64,000 nt of DNA from UBA5239 sp031548025 (GTDB lineage Bacteria; Verrucomicrobiota; Lentisphaeria; Victivallales; Victivallaceae). Made by a program: the position numbers and the translations under genes. The notes under the pieces were generated by a model. The model saw only the letters and a list, made by a program, of their open reading frames with translations. It was not told the DNA's origin and did no database searches. Shown piece after piece: positions 29,169 to 36,982 of this stretch (the first letter of the stretch is position 1; each line of letters opens with the position of its first letter). The stretch spans positions 45,707 through 109,706 of the forward strand of contig JAVBRM010000058.1 of NCBI GenBank assembly GCA_031548025.1. Direction: 5' to 3'.

Positions 29169-29180
29169 GGGAGATGGAAA

Positions 29181-29348
29181 ATGCCGAACTACCAATTTTC
29201 GAATCTTCCCGGCGCTTTTTGCCGGATTCGCTCGTTACATAACTCGTTATGCTCCTCACAAATCCAACAAAAATCACTCGGGAATCTTTCAAAAATTAAC
29301 GGTATTTCAGCAATTTCCAACTCCCTAAACAACAGCGAGGGCTTATGA
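29181..29348 (+). CDS. Possible short ORF between DUF3592 gene and its neighbour
   Basis: A 55-codon frame starts at ATG 29181, with AAGGGAGATGG upstream, 12 bp after the DUF3592 stop. It ends at TGA 29346-29348, overlapping the ATGATG start of the next gene. The layout suggests translational coupling. The sequence (rich in Ser, Asn, Leu) shows no domain and contains a small CCGGC/GCCGG hairpin, so this may also be non-coding repeat DNA. Confidence 0.25.
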   Translation: MPNYQFSNLPGAFCRIRSLHNSLCSSQIQQKSLGNLSKINGISAISNSLNNSEGL

Positions 29349-29803
29349 TGAAAAAAAATTGGCAAATTATACTTGTCATATTCGTCGCGATCATTTTGCT
29401 CATTGGCATGCTCTATCCCCCGTTTCTGGAGCAGATCGGTTTTGACCGGACCAATCGGCGCGAATTTCACTCCCTGATTCAACAGACCAATCGGATATTG
29501 ATCCGTTCAAGCGATAAAAAAGACGTTCTGGAAATCACCGATCCGGCCGCCGTTCGGGTGTTTTCCGACAATGTTCGTATCACGCGCAGAAATGATCGTG
29601 GATTGTGCAAATGCTACGGATTCCCTACCATGATATGGTACAAGGGCGACCAGGTGCTGGCGACCGCTGAATACCATACCGGTGATTTGCGTTGGAAGCG
29701 GGGCGGCCATGGAGAGTTATATGCGGGGCCGTTAAGTAAGTCATCTAAGGAATATTTACAGGAATTATTCAGAAAACACAATATCGTTTATTTCAACAAG
29801 TAG
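29345..29803 (+). CDS. Small membrane-anchored protein, paralogue of the next gene
   Basis: The start is at 29345 or the second ATG at 29348; GAGGG is just upstream. Residues 6-27 are a single membrane helix (ILVIFVAIILLIGMLY), leaving a ~120-residue outer domain with LIQQTNRILIRSS, VLEITDPAAVRVFSDNVRI, a CKCYGFP cysteine motif, and AEYHTGDLRW. The same segments recur in the gene at 29811. The order of strands suggests a small alpha/beta binding domain; no family is recognised. It is 7 bp from the next gene, so the two are an operon. Confidence 0.65.
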   Translation: MMKKNWQIILVIFVAIILLIGMLYPPFLEQIGFDRTNRREFHSLIQQTNRILIRSSDKKDVLEITDPAAVRVFSDNVRITRRNDRGLCKCYGFPTMIWYKGDQVLATAEYHTGDLRWKRGGHGELYAGPLSKSSKEYLQELFRKHNIVYFNK

Positions 29804-29810
29804 CACAGAT

Positions 29811-30716
29811 ATGAAAAGTAAAAAGTGGAAGATAATAATACGCCTCCTGATCTATGTGACATTGGGAATTGCGGTCGTGTTTATGCTTACTTTGCTATTG
29901 GACGGAACCAATCGCAAAGGGCTTTATGCCGCGATCAAAGAAGCGAATCGGGTTTTGATCCTCTCTGGTCAGATGATGGGTGGCGAGGAGGAGCTTCTGG
30001 AAATTACCGATCCGGCTGCCGTGCGCAAATTCTCCAAGAATATTCGGATTGTCCCCAGCCCGCCGATACTGGTCTGCGCTTGCATGGGGTATCCGGAAAT
30101 CATTTGGTACAACGGAGATAAAATGGTCGCCAGAGCCCAATATCACACGCACGACCTGCGCTGGAGTCAATTCCCTTTTGGCGCGGGATCTTATGGTCGA
30201 GGAAAGTTGACTGGTTCTTCCGATGCCTTTCTGCTGAAATTTTTCACTGATCATGGTATTCTCTGGAACAATGTCGGCACTACCAGAAGTAAACCGTATT
30301 TTCCGCAAATAACTCATTTCTATAACAACGACAGTAATGCATTTCCCGATACATTCAGTAAGTTGGATAACACGACCCCCGATAAATGTTTCTATCTCGG
30401 AAAAGGTCTTAAGTTTGCAGATTGCCGAAATAATCGGACCATCGTATTGCTGGAAAACAATCCCCGGGCGGAATTCATTCTTCTTTACGTTTATTTCAGC
30501 GGTAAAAATTGTGATATGAAATTCGATGGCATACGCGAGAAGCGGATCAAATCCGATATTCTGTGGGGATTTTTCGAGCGCGGCAATCTCTCGTTGCCGC
30601 CGGATTACGAAAAAAATCTCTCGCCGGAAGAAGCCGGGAAACTACAGGAATACTTTGATGTTTTAAAGCAGAAATACCGGAAAGTAGACCAAATCATTCC
30701 GGTCCGTTATTTGTAA
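29811..30716 (+). CDS. Membrane-anchored protein, extended paralogue
   Basis: The first ~150 residues mirror the preceding gene: a membrane helix (IIIRLLIYVTLGIAVVFMLTL), AIKEANRVLILSG, LLEITDPAAVRKFSKNIRI, the CACMGYPEIIWY motif and QYHTHDLRW. A further ~150 residues follow (FSKLDNTTPDKCFYLGKGLKF, LLENNPRAEFILLYVYF) with no recognisable domain. Tandem duplication followed by extension of the second copy is the simplest explanation. No ribosome site stands out, so it is probably translated by coupling. Function unknown. Confidence 0.65.
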   Translation: MKSKKWKIIIRLLIYVTLGIAVVFMLTLLLDGTNRKGLYAAIKEANRVLILSGQMMGGEEELLEITDPAAVRKFSKNIRIVPSPPILVCACMGYPEIIWYNGDKMVARAQYHTHDLRWSQFPFGAGSYGRGKLTGSSDAFLLKFFTDHGILWNNVGTTRSKPYFPQITHFYNNDSNAFPDTFSKLDNTTPDKCFYLGKGLKFADCRNNRTIVLLENNPRAEFILLYVYFSGKNCDMKFDGIREKRIKSDILWGFFERGNLSLPPDYEKNLSPEEAGKLQEYFDVLKQKYRKVDQIIPVRYL

Positions 30717-30767
30717 GCCGCATCTATGAGGGCGGAGCTGTAAAAAAGAAAAAAATGATTGACCTTG

Positions 30768-32117
30768 TCAAGAAATGAACTGCCGGTATTGCCCGATCAG
30801 GTAAAGCGGTATGTTCAGTAAACCGTTATCCAATTTCAGGTTCTGCAGCGAGAAACGGATTGCATACGGCGGCCGGTATTTTTCCCGATAGGATTTCAGA
30901 CTCTTTGAGCGTACATTTAAACCGGACTTTACTTCTATCGGAATAATTTCCTTGTCTTGCTGGATGACAAAATCAACTTCCGCCACATTGCCGCTGCTCC
31001 AATAGTAAGCCGGAGCATTCCCTAATGCTGTCAATTGCTGCAGTACATAGTTCTCAACCAATCGTCCTTTGAATTCACCAAATACATCATTATTGACCAG
31101 TATTGACGATGCCGGCACTTTGGCTAAATTACGCAGCAAGCCTGTATCTGACAAATAAATCTTAAAATTTTTTCGATCTTCATAGGCGGCAAGCGGAATT
31201 TCCGGCTTTGCCAATCGGTTGACTTTCTGAATCAGTCCGGCTTCTAATTGCCAACGTAAAGCATCTTCCAAGTCTTTGGCCCGTGCTCCGGCCTTAACCT
31301 CACCGTAAAGGAACTTGGCATTTTCGCGTGCTAATTGTTCCGGAATTGATTTCCATAGCAGAAATAGTCTCGGTATATCTTTGTGCGGTGCATGTTTGGA
31401 AAAATCCATTTCGTAGGACTGGGTGATTCCCTGTTGAATCGCTTCTGCCTGCTGAACATCCTGATTTTCGATGAAGTCGGACAATACCGCAGGCATTCCA
31501 CCGAGCACCAGATATTCACGAAAACGCTGTTCCAATTTATCGCAAATGGCCAGGCTTAATGGTTCCGGTTTCTTTAATGACTCACAATACTCTTGCAGGC
31601 CGTTGTCAACGGTTCGCAGATACTCATCAAAACTACATGGATTAAGCTCAAGAAAACTAACCTTACCGACAGGAAAACTAATTCCCGGAGTAGAAAGTGT
31701 AATTCCCAATAATGAGCCGGCGGCAACGATTGCGAATTCTGGTTTTTCCTCGCAGAAATATTTGAGCGCCGTTAAGGCTCGCGAGCAGACTTGAATTTCA
31801 TCAAAAATGATCAACGTACTCTGCGGCTGTATTTTCTTCCCGTAGACAACGCTCAATTCCAACAGAATGCGATTCGGATCAAGGTTCTTCTCAAATATAT
31901 CGCTGATTCCTTCCTCTCGCTCGAAATTGAAATAAGCGACGTTTTCAAAGTGCCTTTTCCCAAACTCTTGCAACAGCCAGGTTTTTCCGCATTGACGAAC
32001 CCCGCGCAATATCAGGGGTTTTCGTGATCTGGTATTTTTCCACCGGACCAAATCCTGCATTAAATTACGTTCGATCACAACTATATCCTCCTGCACTTTG
32101 CCATTAACATATATCAT
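30768..32117 (-). CDS. AAA_14/DUF4143 ATPase
   Basis: This 449-residue protein is of the AAA_14-DUF4143 type. Walker A (GVRQCGKTWLL) lies at residues ~39-49 and Walker B (TLIIFDEIQ) at ~101-109. DUF4143 at the C-terminus has a nuclease-like core: GRLVENYVLQQL, AEVDFVI and PIEVKSG, the ExD...ExK pattern of PD-(D/E)XK enzymes. Such proteins are widespread in anaerobes as DNA-linked or defence-associated ATPases of unknown role. It is a single gene, preceded by two copies of a 19-bp direct repeat (32138-32188). Confidence 0.85.
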   Translation of the reverse strand: MIYVNGKVQEDIVVIERNLMQDLVRWKNTRSRKPLILRGVRQCGKTWLLQEFGKRHFENVAYFNFEREEGISDIFEKNLDPNRILLELSVVYGKKIQPQSTLIIFDEIQVCSRALTALKYFCEEKPEFAIVAAGSLLGITLSTPGISFPVGKVSFLELNPCSFDEYLRTVDNGLQEYCESLKKPEPLSLAICDKLEQRFREYLVLGGMPAVLSDFIENQDVQQAEAIQQGITQSYEMDFSKHAPHKDIPRLFLLWKSIPEQLARENAKFLYGEVKAGARAKDLEDALRWQLEAGLIQKVNRLAKPEIPLAAYEDRKNFKIYLSDTGLLRNLAKVPASSILVNNDVFGEFKGRLVENYVLQQLTALGNAPAYYWSSGNVAEVDFVIQQDKEIIPIEVKSGLNVRSKSLKSYREKYRPPYAIRFSLQNLKLDNGLLNIPLYLIGQYRQFIS

Positions 32118-32137
32118 TATGTGACGAAATCAATATA

Positions 32138-32188
32138 TTAACGTGTCAAATTTGCAATTTTATTTGCATTTAACGTGTCATATTTGCA
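32138..32188. repeat. Two 19-bp direct repeats upstream of the DUF4143 ATPase gene
   Basis: TTAACGTGTCAAATTTGCA (32138-32156) and TTAACGTGTCATATTTGCA (32170-32188) differ at one base and are 32 bp apart, about three helical turns. This fits tandem binding sites for a regulator on one DNA face. They also lie just after the end of the SGNH gene. Confidence 0.7.
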
Positions 32189-32193
32189 GGAAA

Positions 32194-33351
32194 TCACTTT
32201 GTCGGGACCAATTTTTCCCCCAGGTTCATCGGGCTTTCGGCGTCGATGAATGTATTGATTCCGTAGATGGAGGCCTTGCGGCTTGGGCGCATTTTTTCGA
32301 TCTGAATTCGGTCGATTTCGCCGTTTTTCGCGGAAACTTGAAGTGCCGACATGGTGTAGCCGTAGCCTTCGTAGCCGGTCATAAATTCGAATTCGGCGCG
32401 CTTGCCGGATTCACCCTTGATAGAGAAAGTCTTCTTGAACGGATGTTTGAGGGACTCGGGATTTTTCGACTCCATCAATAATTCGAGCTTGGGACTATCG
32501 AGTTTTTTGACATCGAAAGACACCACGTACCAGCCTGGAACCAGCGGTCGGGTGCAATTATCCTGGGCGTTCCAGAGGTTCGTCACTTCCACACCGAAGC
32601 GTTCCGCCTTGATCTGGGCGGGAGTGGTCTCTTTCTTGAGCGCCTCGGCGGTAATCGCGGTCACCACCTTGTAGCCTTCCGGCACCGGGTGGAGGCGAAT
32701 AATCTGGCGGCGCTCCGGCAGTTCACGAAGCGGTTTTTCGTATTCGATCAATACGACTTTGCCGGCCGGAAACAGTGTGGGAACATCGCGGCGGAGAATT
32801 TCATTGGTTGCCGCGGCGGCCATATCGCGGTATTTGAAACGCTCTTTCAACTCATCCGTGGCCTGATCACCGTTATCCGGCGAACAGGGAAAAATCGTTC
32901 CGAGAAATACTTTTTCAGTTCCCGGTTTGGCAAGCAGAATATTGACAATCCGGACAATGCGCTCCGCCGTTCCCTTGGCAACTTTGTCGACTTGCTCCTC
33001 GTTTTTAGCTCCGGAACTGTCGTTGACTCCGATCAGCAAGTGGTAATAGCGGCAGTTCGGCACCCGTTCCGGGTCGTCGATTCGCTGAAGGACGCGCGGT
33101 GTCGCGTTGCCACCCTCTCCGGCGTGGCTGTAGCCGAACTGTGCCGTATGAGTCCCGACAAATGCCAACTCCGGCATCCGTTCGAGTAAATATTTGCGGA
33201 AATAATCCCCCTGGTTCGCCCAGGTAATACTATCGCCGATCATGCACAGGTCAATCTGTTTCCCGGCTACATCCTTTACTTCGGGAGCGGCACTCAAGGC
33301 TCCAATGACGGCAAACATGACGATACTCAGAAGTTTTCTCCAACTTATCAT
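32194..33351 (-). CDS. Secreted SGNH/GDSL hydrolase
   Basis: The signal peptide is MISWRKLLSIVMFAVIGALSAA. Block I is present (LCMIGDSITWANQGDYF, with the nucleophile Ser) and block III (LLIGVNDSSG). The block V region reads QIIRLHPVPEGYKVV: the catalytic His is there, but the residue three places before it is Ile, so the usual Asp of DxxH is absent. The C-terminal ~150 residues look like a beta-sandwich carbohydrate-binding module (GWYVVSFDVKKLDSPKLELLM). It probably deacetylates polysaccharide outside the cell. A strong promoter drives it (33399-33427). Confidence 0.82.
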   Translation of the reverse strand: MISWRKLLSIVMFAVIGALSAAPEVKDVAGKQIDLCMIGDSITWANQGDYFRKYLLERMPELAFVGTHTAQFGYSHAGEGGNATPRVLQRIDDPERVPNCRYYHLLIGVNDSSGAKNEEQVDKVAKGTAERIVRIVNILLAKPGTEKVFLGTIFPCSPDNGDQATDELKERFKYRDMAAAATNEILRRDVPTLFPAGKVVLIEYEKPLRELPERRQIIRLHPVPEGYKVVTAITAEALKKETTPAQIKAERFGVEVTNLWNAQDNCTRPLVPGWYVVSFDVKKLDSPKLELLMESKNPESLKHPFKKTFSIKGESGKRAEFEFMTGYEGYGYTMSALQVSAKNGEIDRIQIEKMRPSRKASIYGINTFIDAESPMNLGEKLVPTK

Positions 33352-33398
33352 TTACGATTTCCCTTGTTTTTGGCTGATTTATAACAACATGTTCATTG

Positions 33399-33427
33399 AT
33401 TATAAAACCAGGTGCCATATATGTCAA
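33399..33427 (-). promoter_or_regulatory. Promoter of the SGNH hydrolase gene
   Basis: TTGACA (33427-33422) and TATAAT (33404-33399) on the minus strand are perfect consensus boxes 17 bp apart, with the ATG 48 bp after the -10 box. Confidence 0.8.
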
Positions 33428-33473
33428 TAGGGAATCAAAAAAAAGTCAACTATTTCCCGTATCAAGCGCCGTC

Positions 33474-33535
33474 TGATGAGGCCGCCAAAAATCGAGTCGA
33501 AGGACTGAAATGACGAAAAGGACGGAAAGGACTAT
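33474..33535 (+). repeat. CGCCAAAA-type intergenic repeat, single copy
   Basis: The block order TGATGAGGCCGCCAAAAATC, GAGTCGAAGGAC, GAAATGACGAAAAGGAC matches the right arm of the pair at 17050-17186 (reverse strand) and the DNA at 55908-55996. Confidence 0.6.
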
Positions 33536-33720
33536 GCTTGAAATTTCAGATGTAATTTTTGGGGAATTTTCTTATTGTTTATCAAATATATGTGAGATTG
33601 TAGGGTTTATTTTTGCTTGCGGTGGTGTTTTTAGCATTATTATTTAGACTTTTAATTTGTTAACGTCTTGCATTTGCGATGTTTGCAATAAAATATTTTC
33701 CGTTTTTTGTTCCAAGGGTA

Positions 33721-33749
33721 TTGACAAGATAGCGGTTTTCGGTTATAGT
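33721..33749 (+). promoter_or_regulatory. Promoter of the TPR lipoprotein operon
   Basis: TTGACA (33721-33726) and TATAGT (33744-33749) are 17 bp apart, 23 bp before the ATG at 33773. Confidence 0.7.
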
Positions 33750-33772
33750 TTCTCAGAGGATTACCCGTAATC

Positions 33773-34387
33773 ATGAGAAAATTTACAGTATATTTATTTA
33801 TTATATGCGCGTTGTTTTTCTGTTCCTGTGAGTCTGACAGTCTGGCAATGGCCGGGCGTTTTTATCATGGAAACGTTTATGCAAGCGATACCGAGAAATC
33901 GGCGTGGAATCAACTGAATCGAGCGGAAATTCAGTATCAGAGCGATCGGAATAAATTGGCCTTGATATATTACATTTACGGTTTGCTCGCTTTAAAAGAT
34001 CATTCAAATGATTCCGCAATTAATTATTTTATCAGGGCAAATAATGAGAACAATTCTTTCCTGGATGTATGCAAAAATATTGCCTATTTGTATGAGGAGA
34101 GAAATGAGATTGCGAAAGCGATTCTTTTCTATGAAAAATCACTTGAAATCATAGAAAATGACATTAATTTCTGTGATGAGGAAAAGTTTCCGGACGGCCA
34201 TATTTTCAATGATCCGCATATGCAATATTTCATTAAGCAGAATTTGATTGAAAATTCATATTTGAGAGCCAGAGGCGATTTGAAATATCAGGAAATCAAA
34301 AAGAATTTATTATTGCAGAAAAAGGAAATATCCGGCAGATTGGCGGATTTGCAACCCGGCAGGGAATCAGGCGCACGATTCTTGTAG
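33773..34387 (+). CDS. TPR-containing lipoprotein
   Basis: The first 23 residues (MRKFTVYLFIICALFFCSC) are a lipoprotein signal; the lipobox ends at the second Cys (FFCSC). From ~45 to 190 the sequence is helical with two or three tetratricopeptide repeats (ALIYYIYGLLALKDHSNDSAINYFIRA; AYLYEERNEIAKAILFYEKSLE). It should sit on a membrane as a scaffold for other proteins. It is followed 21 bp later by the large Sel1 protein, so the two are likely partners in one operon. Specific role unknown. Confidence 0.75.
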   Translation: MRKFTVYLFIICALFFCSCESDSLAMAGRFYHGNVYASDTEKSAWNQLNRAEIQYQSDRNKLALIYYIYGLLALKDHSNDSAINYFIRANNENNSFLDVCKNIAYLYEERNEIAKAILFYEKSLEIIENDINFCDEEKFPDGHIFNDPHMQYFIKQNLIENSYLRARGDLKYQEIKKNLLLQKKEISGRLADLQPGRESGARFL

Positions 34388-34408
34388 AGAAAATGGAGGA
34401 GAAAAGAG

Positions 34409-36865
34409 ATGAAAAAGTTGCTGATTTTGATGGGTGTTTTGTCAGCCTGTTTCTGTCACGGCGCCTCGGAGCCGGAGTCAAATCGCTGGGAGGTGAACGG
34501 TTCGGCAAAAAAGGTATTCGATTCGCCGTTGGGAGGGGTTTACCGGATCGAAGAAAGTGAGGTATCTTTTGTTTATCCCCCCACATTGAAGTATTCGCGC
34601 TCGGAATATCCCAAAATGGGAAGTTTGTTTCAGGTTGCGTTTCCGAAGAATCTCAAGTTCAACAAGCGTTATGTCGTTATGGATTTTACCATTCGCGGGT
34701 TTCCTGCGTATTCGTCCAAGGCTTCTCCTGCGTTCAGTTTCTCGGTTATTCGCAGTGAACAGCCGAAAATTATGGGATATCAGGATTTGAATGGGATGTT
34801 GGAGTTCATAAGCACGATCGGGGCCTTTCATTACACCAGTTATTACCAGCCCAAATATCCCAGCTATATTATGAATAATATGGCGAAATTTATCCATTTT
34901 GATTTTGAGCCGTTATCGATCAGGGTGACTTTTGATACCAGAACGGAAGAGGTAATTACAATCATTAACGGCATAAGAGAAATTCAGACCGACAGAGAAC
35001 ATGAGTCATCCTGGACGCTGAGGGAGGGTGAGTGGCTGTGTCACGGTACTATTGTGGACAACGATATGCTGCGAAATACAACCCCGGCCAAGGTTCGCAG
35101 TTTGGGGATTATCGTCAAGCACGACAAAGACCAATACCGGAATCAGTATTTGGAAATAACTCAGCCGGTTATCCGGCAGTTTGACTCGTTGAAGGAGGCT
35201 GATGAGGTATTGAAACCGGTGGTTTTCCGGCCTTACCCGTATGCGAATTATTACACGGGGGAGAAAAAGCGCAATGACAATCGCGACAAGAATCCGGATT
35301 ATCAGTACGCGATGGCGCTTCGGGCGTTGTACGGCGCACAGAATGAATGCAATCCGGCCGAGGCGATCAAACTGCTGGGAAAAGCGGCGGATGAGGATCA
35401 TATCCCGGCGCTTTATCAATTGGGAGTGTGTTATTTCCGAGGGTATGGGGTAGAACCGGATATCAAGAGAGCCCAGCGTTATTTGTGGAAAGCCCGCGAC
35501 CAGGAGTATCAGGACGCGATTGCTTTGGACTGGTTTGTGGATTGGGAATCCAGAGGGCGTCCCAAATTCACCAATTCCAAATTGATCAAATCGTTTGAGA
35601 TGGAGGTAAAGGGAAATATCCATTATGCTCATGACTTTGGCTTATCAGCTCTGCTTATCTGCGGCTCAAGTACCCCTACACAGGCGATTTCGCTTAAATA
35701 TGCGGCATTTCAGGATAATGTCATATTTTGCATCAGCCGCGATTCTCCGAACAAGCCGGCTTATTTTGTCGATTACGCCATAGCCGCGGGTTATTACCCG
35801 GCTTGCGCGGCCAAGGCCATGTATGGGAGGAAGCCGGCGACTGTGAAAGGCAAGGCTCGGTCTCTGCTGGATGATTCCGAAAGACTGGCGCTCTTTGCGC
35901 AGGGCATTGAGACCGGTGATGAGTCCGCGGTTCCGGAATGGCTGGAATTGCTGGCGAAAAAAGGGAAATTGCCGGAAAAAGAATTCACGCCGTTGCGCAA
36001 TCTGAGGTTTGCCGATAATGCTTTGTATCAATTTCTGGCGATGTTGATGAAATATCCCGACATGCCCGGAGTGTCCGAATATCTGCGGGGCAATCCGGCC
36101 AAAGCCATGAAGCAGTTCGAAGAGGGAAAAGACGCCAGATCAAGTCTGTTCCTGGGACTCCGGCGCCTGAGTGGACTGGAGCCGGGACGGATGACTTTGA
36201 CAACATTGGAGCAAAACATTCCCCGGGCCGAAGAAGCTTTTACCCACTTGCAAAAAGCGGCCGCACAGGGCGAGCCGGTTGCGCAATACCTGCTGGCCCG
36301 TTATTATTTCCGGCAGGATCTGCCGTCACAGGTTAAGTTCGCCAGCCAGATCGACGTCCGGAAGCTTTTGAATTCGGCCGCGGCTTCCGGGCACATGGGG
36401 GCGCTGCTGCTGCTGGCGGAAGTTGAATTCGACAACAATCCGGTTCAGGCGGAAAAGTATTTGGAGCAACCTTGTGCCATCGGTTATGCGCCGGCTTTTT
36501 ATCTGAAAGGAAAGCTCCTACAGAAGTTTTCCTGGCGGGCTCAGGAAGCGGAAAAAGCCTTTGCCAAGGCGGCGGAGCTGGGGGATTATCGCGGGTGGCA
36601 GACGTTGGCACTTCACTTTGCGGGAAGACAAGCTCCCGCGGCCAAGCAAAAACTGTGGTTCGATTATATACAGGCCGACCGCAATTACCGCAAATTCGAC
36701 ATTTGCGATCCGTTTTATCCCGACGCCTACAAGGAGCTCGGCAAATGGAAACGCTCCGGCGGTTATCCTGAAATGAACCTGCAGCAAGAGGGTCTCAAGC
36801 GGCAGGAAGAATATCAGGATTTTCAACGAAAAGTCCGGGCGGCACAACCTACAAGAGGCAAATAA
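34409..36865 (+). CDS. Secreted Sel1-repeat protein
   Basis: The 818-residue protein has a signal peptide (MKKLLILMGVLSACFCHGAS) and a good ribosome site (GGAGGAG). Residues ~25-270 are a beta-rich domain without a recognised name. From ~295 on are Sel1-type repeats: AIKLLGKAADEDHIPALYQLGVCYFRGYGVEPDIKRAQRYLWKA, and later LQKAAAQGEPVAQYLLARYYF and AASGHMGALLLLAEVEF. Such repeats are protein-protein scaffolds in the periplasm. With the lipoprotein before it, it may form an envelope complex. A terminal-inverted-repeat element lies just after its stop. Confidence 0.75.
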   Translation: MKKLLILMGVLSACFCHGASEPESNRWEVNGSAKKVFDSPLGGVYRIEESEVSFVYPPTLKYSRSEYPKMGSLFQVAFPKNLKFNKRYVVMDFTIRGFPAYSSKASPAFSFSVIRSEQPKIMGYQDLNGMLEFISTIGAFHYTSYYQPKYPSYIMNNMAKFIHFDFEPLSIRVTFDTRTEEVITIINGIREIQTDREHESSWTLREGEWLCHGTIVDNDMLRNTTPAKVRSLGIIVKHDKDQYRNQYLEITQPVIRQFDSLKEADEVLKPVVFRPYPYANYYTGEKKRNDNRDKNPDYQYAMALRALYGAQNECNPAEAIKLLGKAADEDHIPALYQLGVCYFRGYGVEPDIKRAQRYLWKARDQEYQDAIALDWFVDWESRGRPKFTNSKLIKSFEMEVKGNIHYAHDFGLSALLICGSSTPTQAISLKYAAFQDNVIFCISRDSPNKPAYFVDYAIAAGYYPACAAKAMYGRKPATVKGKARSLLDDSERLALFAQGIETGDESAVPEWLELLAKKGKLPEKEFTPLRNLRFADNALYQFLAMLMKYPDMPGVSEYLRGNPAKAMKQFEEGKDARSSLFLGLRRLSGLEPGRMTLTTLEQNIPRAEEAFTHLQKAAAQGEPVAQYLLARYYFRQDLPSQVKFASQIDVRKLLNSAAASGHMGALLLLAEVEFDNNPVQAEKYLEQPCAIGYAPAFYLKGKLLQKFSWRAQEAEKAFAKAAELGDYRGWQTLALHFAGRQAPAAKQKLWFDYIQADRNYRKFDICDPFYPDAYKELGKWKRSGGYPEMNLQQEGLKRQEEYQDFQRKVRAAQPTRGK

Positions 36866-36873
36866 ACACTACA

Positions 36874-36982
36874 TAACGTCATGTGCAAGTTTATCTTGGC
36901 GATAGATTGAGCTGGTAGGGCGCTCTGCGGAGAGAGCGCCCTACCTCGGGAGAGTCTCCGAAAAAACTTGCACATAGCGTTA
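36874..36982. mobile_element. Small element with terminal inverted repeats (copy 1)
   Basis: The ends, TAACGTCATGTGCAAGTTT and (reverse) TAACGCTATGTGCAAGTTT, are near-perfect inverted repeats. Inside is a perfect 13-bp stem, GGTAGGGCGCTCT (36914-36926) with AGAGCGCCCTACC (36933-36945). The same ends and internal blocks recur at 49563-49753. No transposase is encoded, so it looks like a MITE. The right end reaches into the stop codon of the oxidoreductase gene. Confidence 0.75.

Larger units (their letters stand above)
33352..33772. other. Gene-free intergenic region between divergent genes
   Basis: These 421 bp hold the promoter of the SGNH gene (33399-33427), one copy of the CGCCAAAA repeat (33474-33535) and the promoter of the lipoprotein gene (33721-33749). 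No supported coding sequence was found. Confidence 0.8.
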
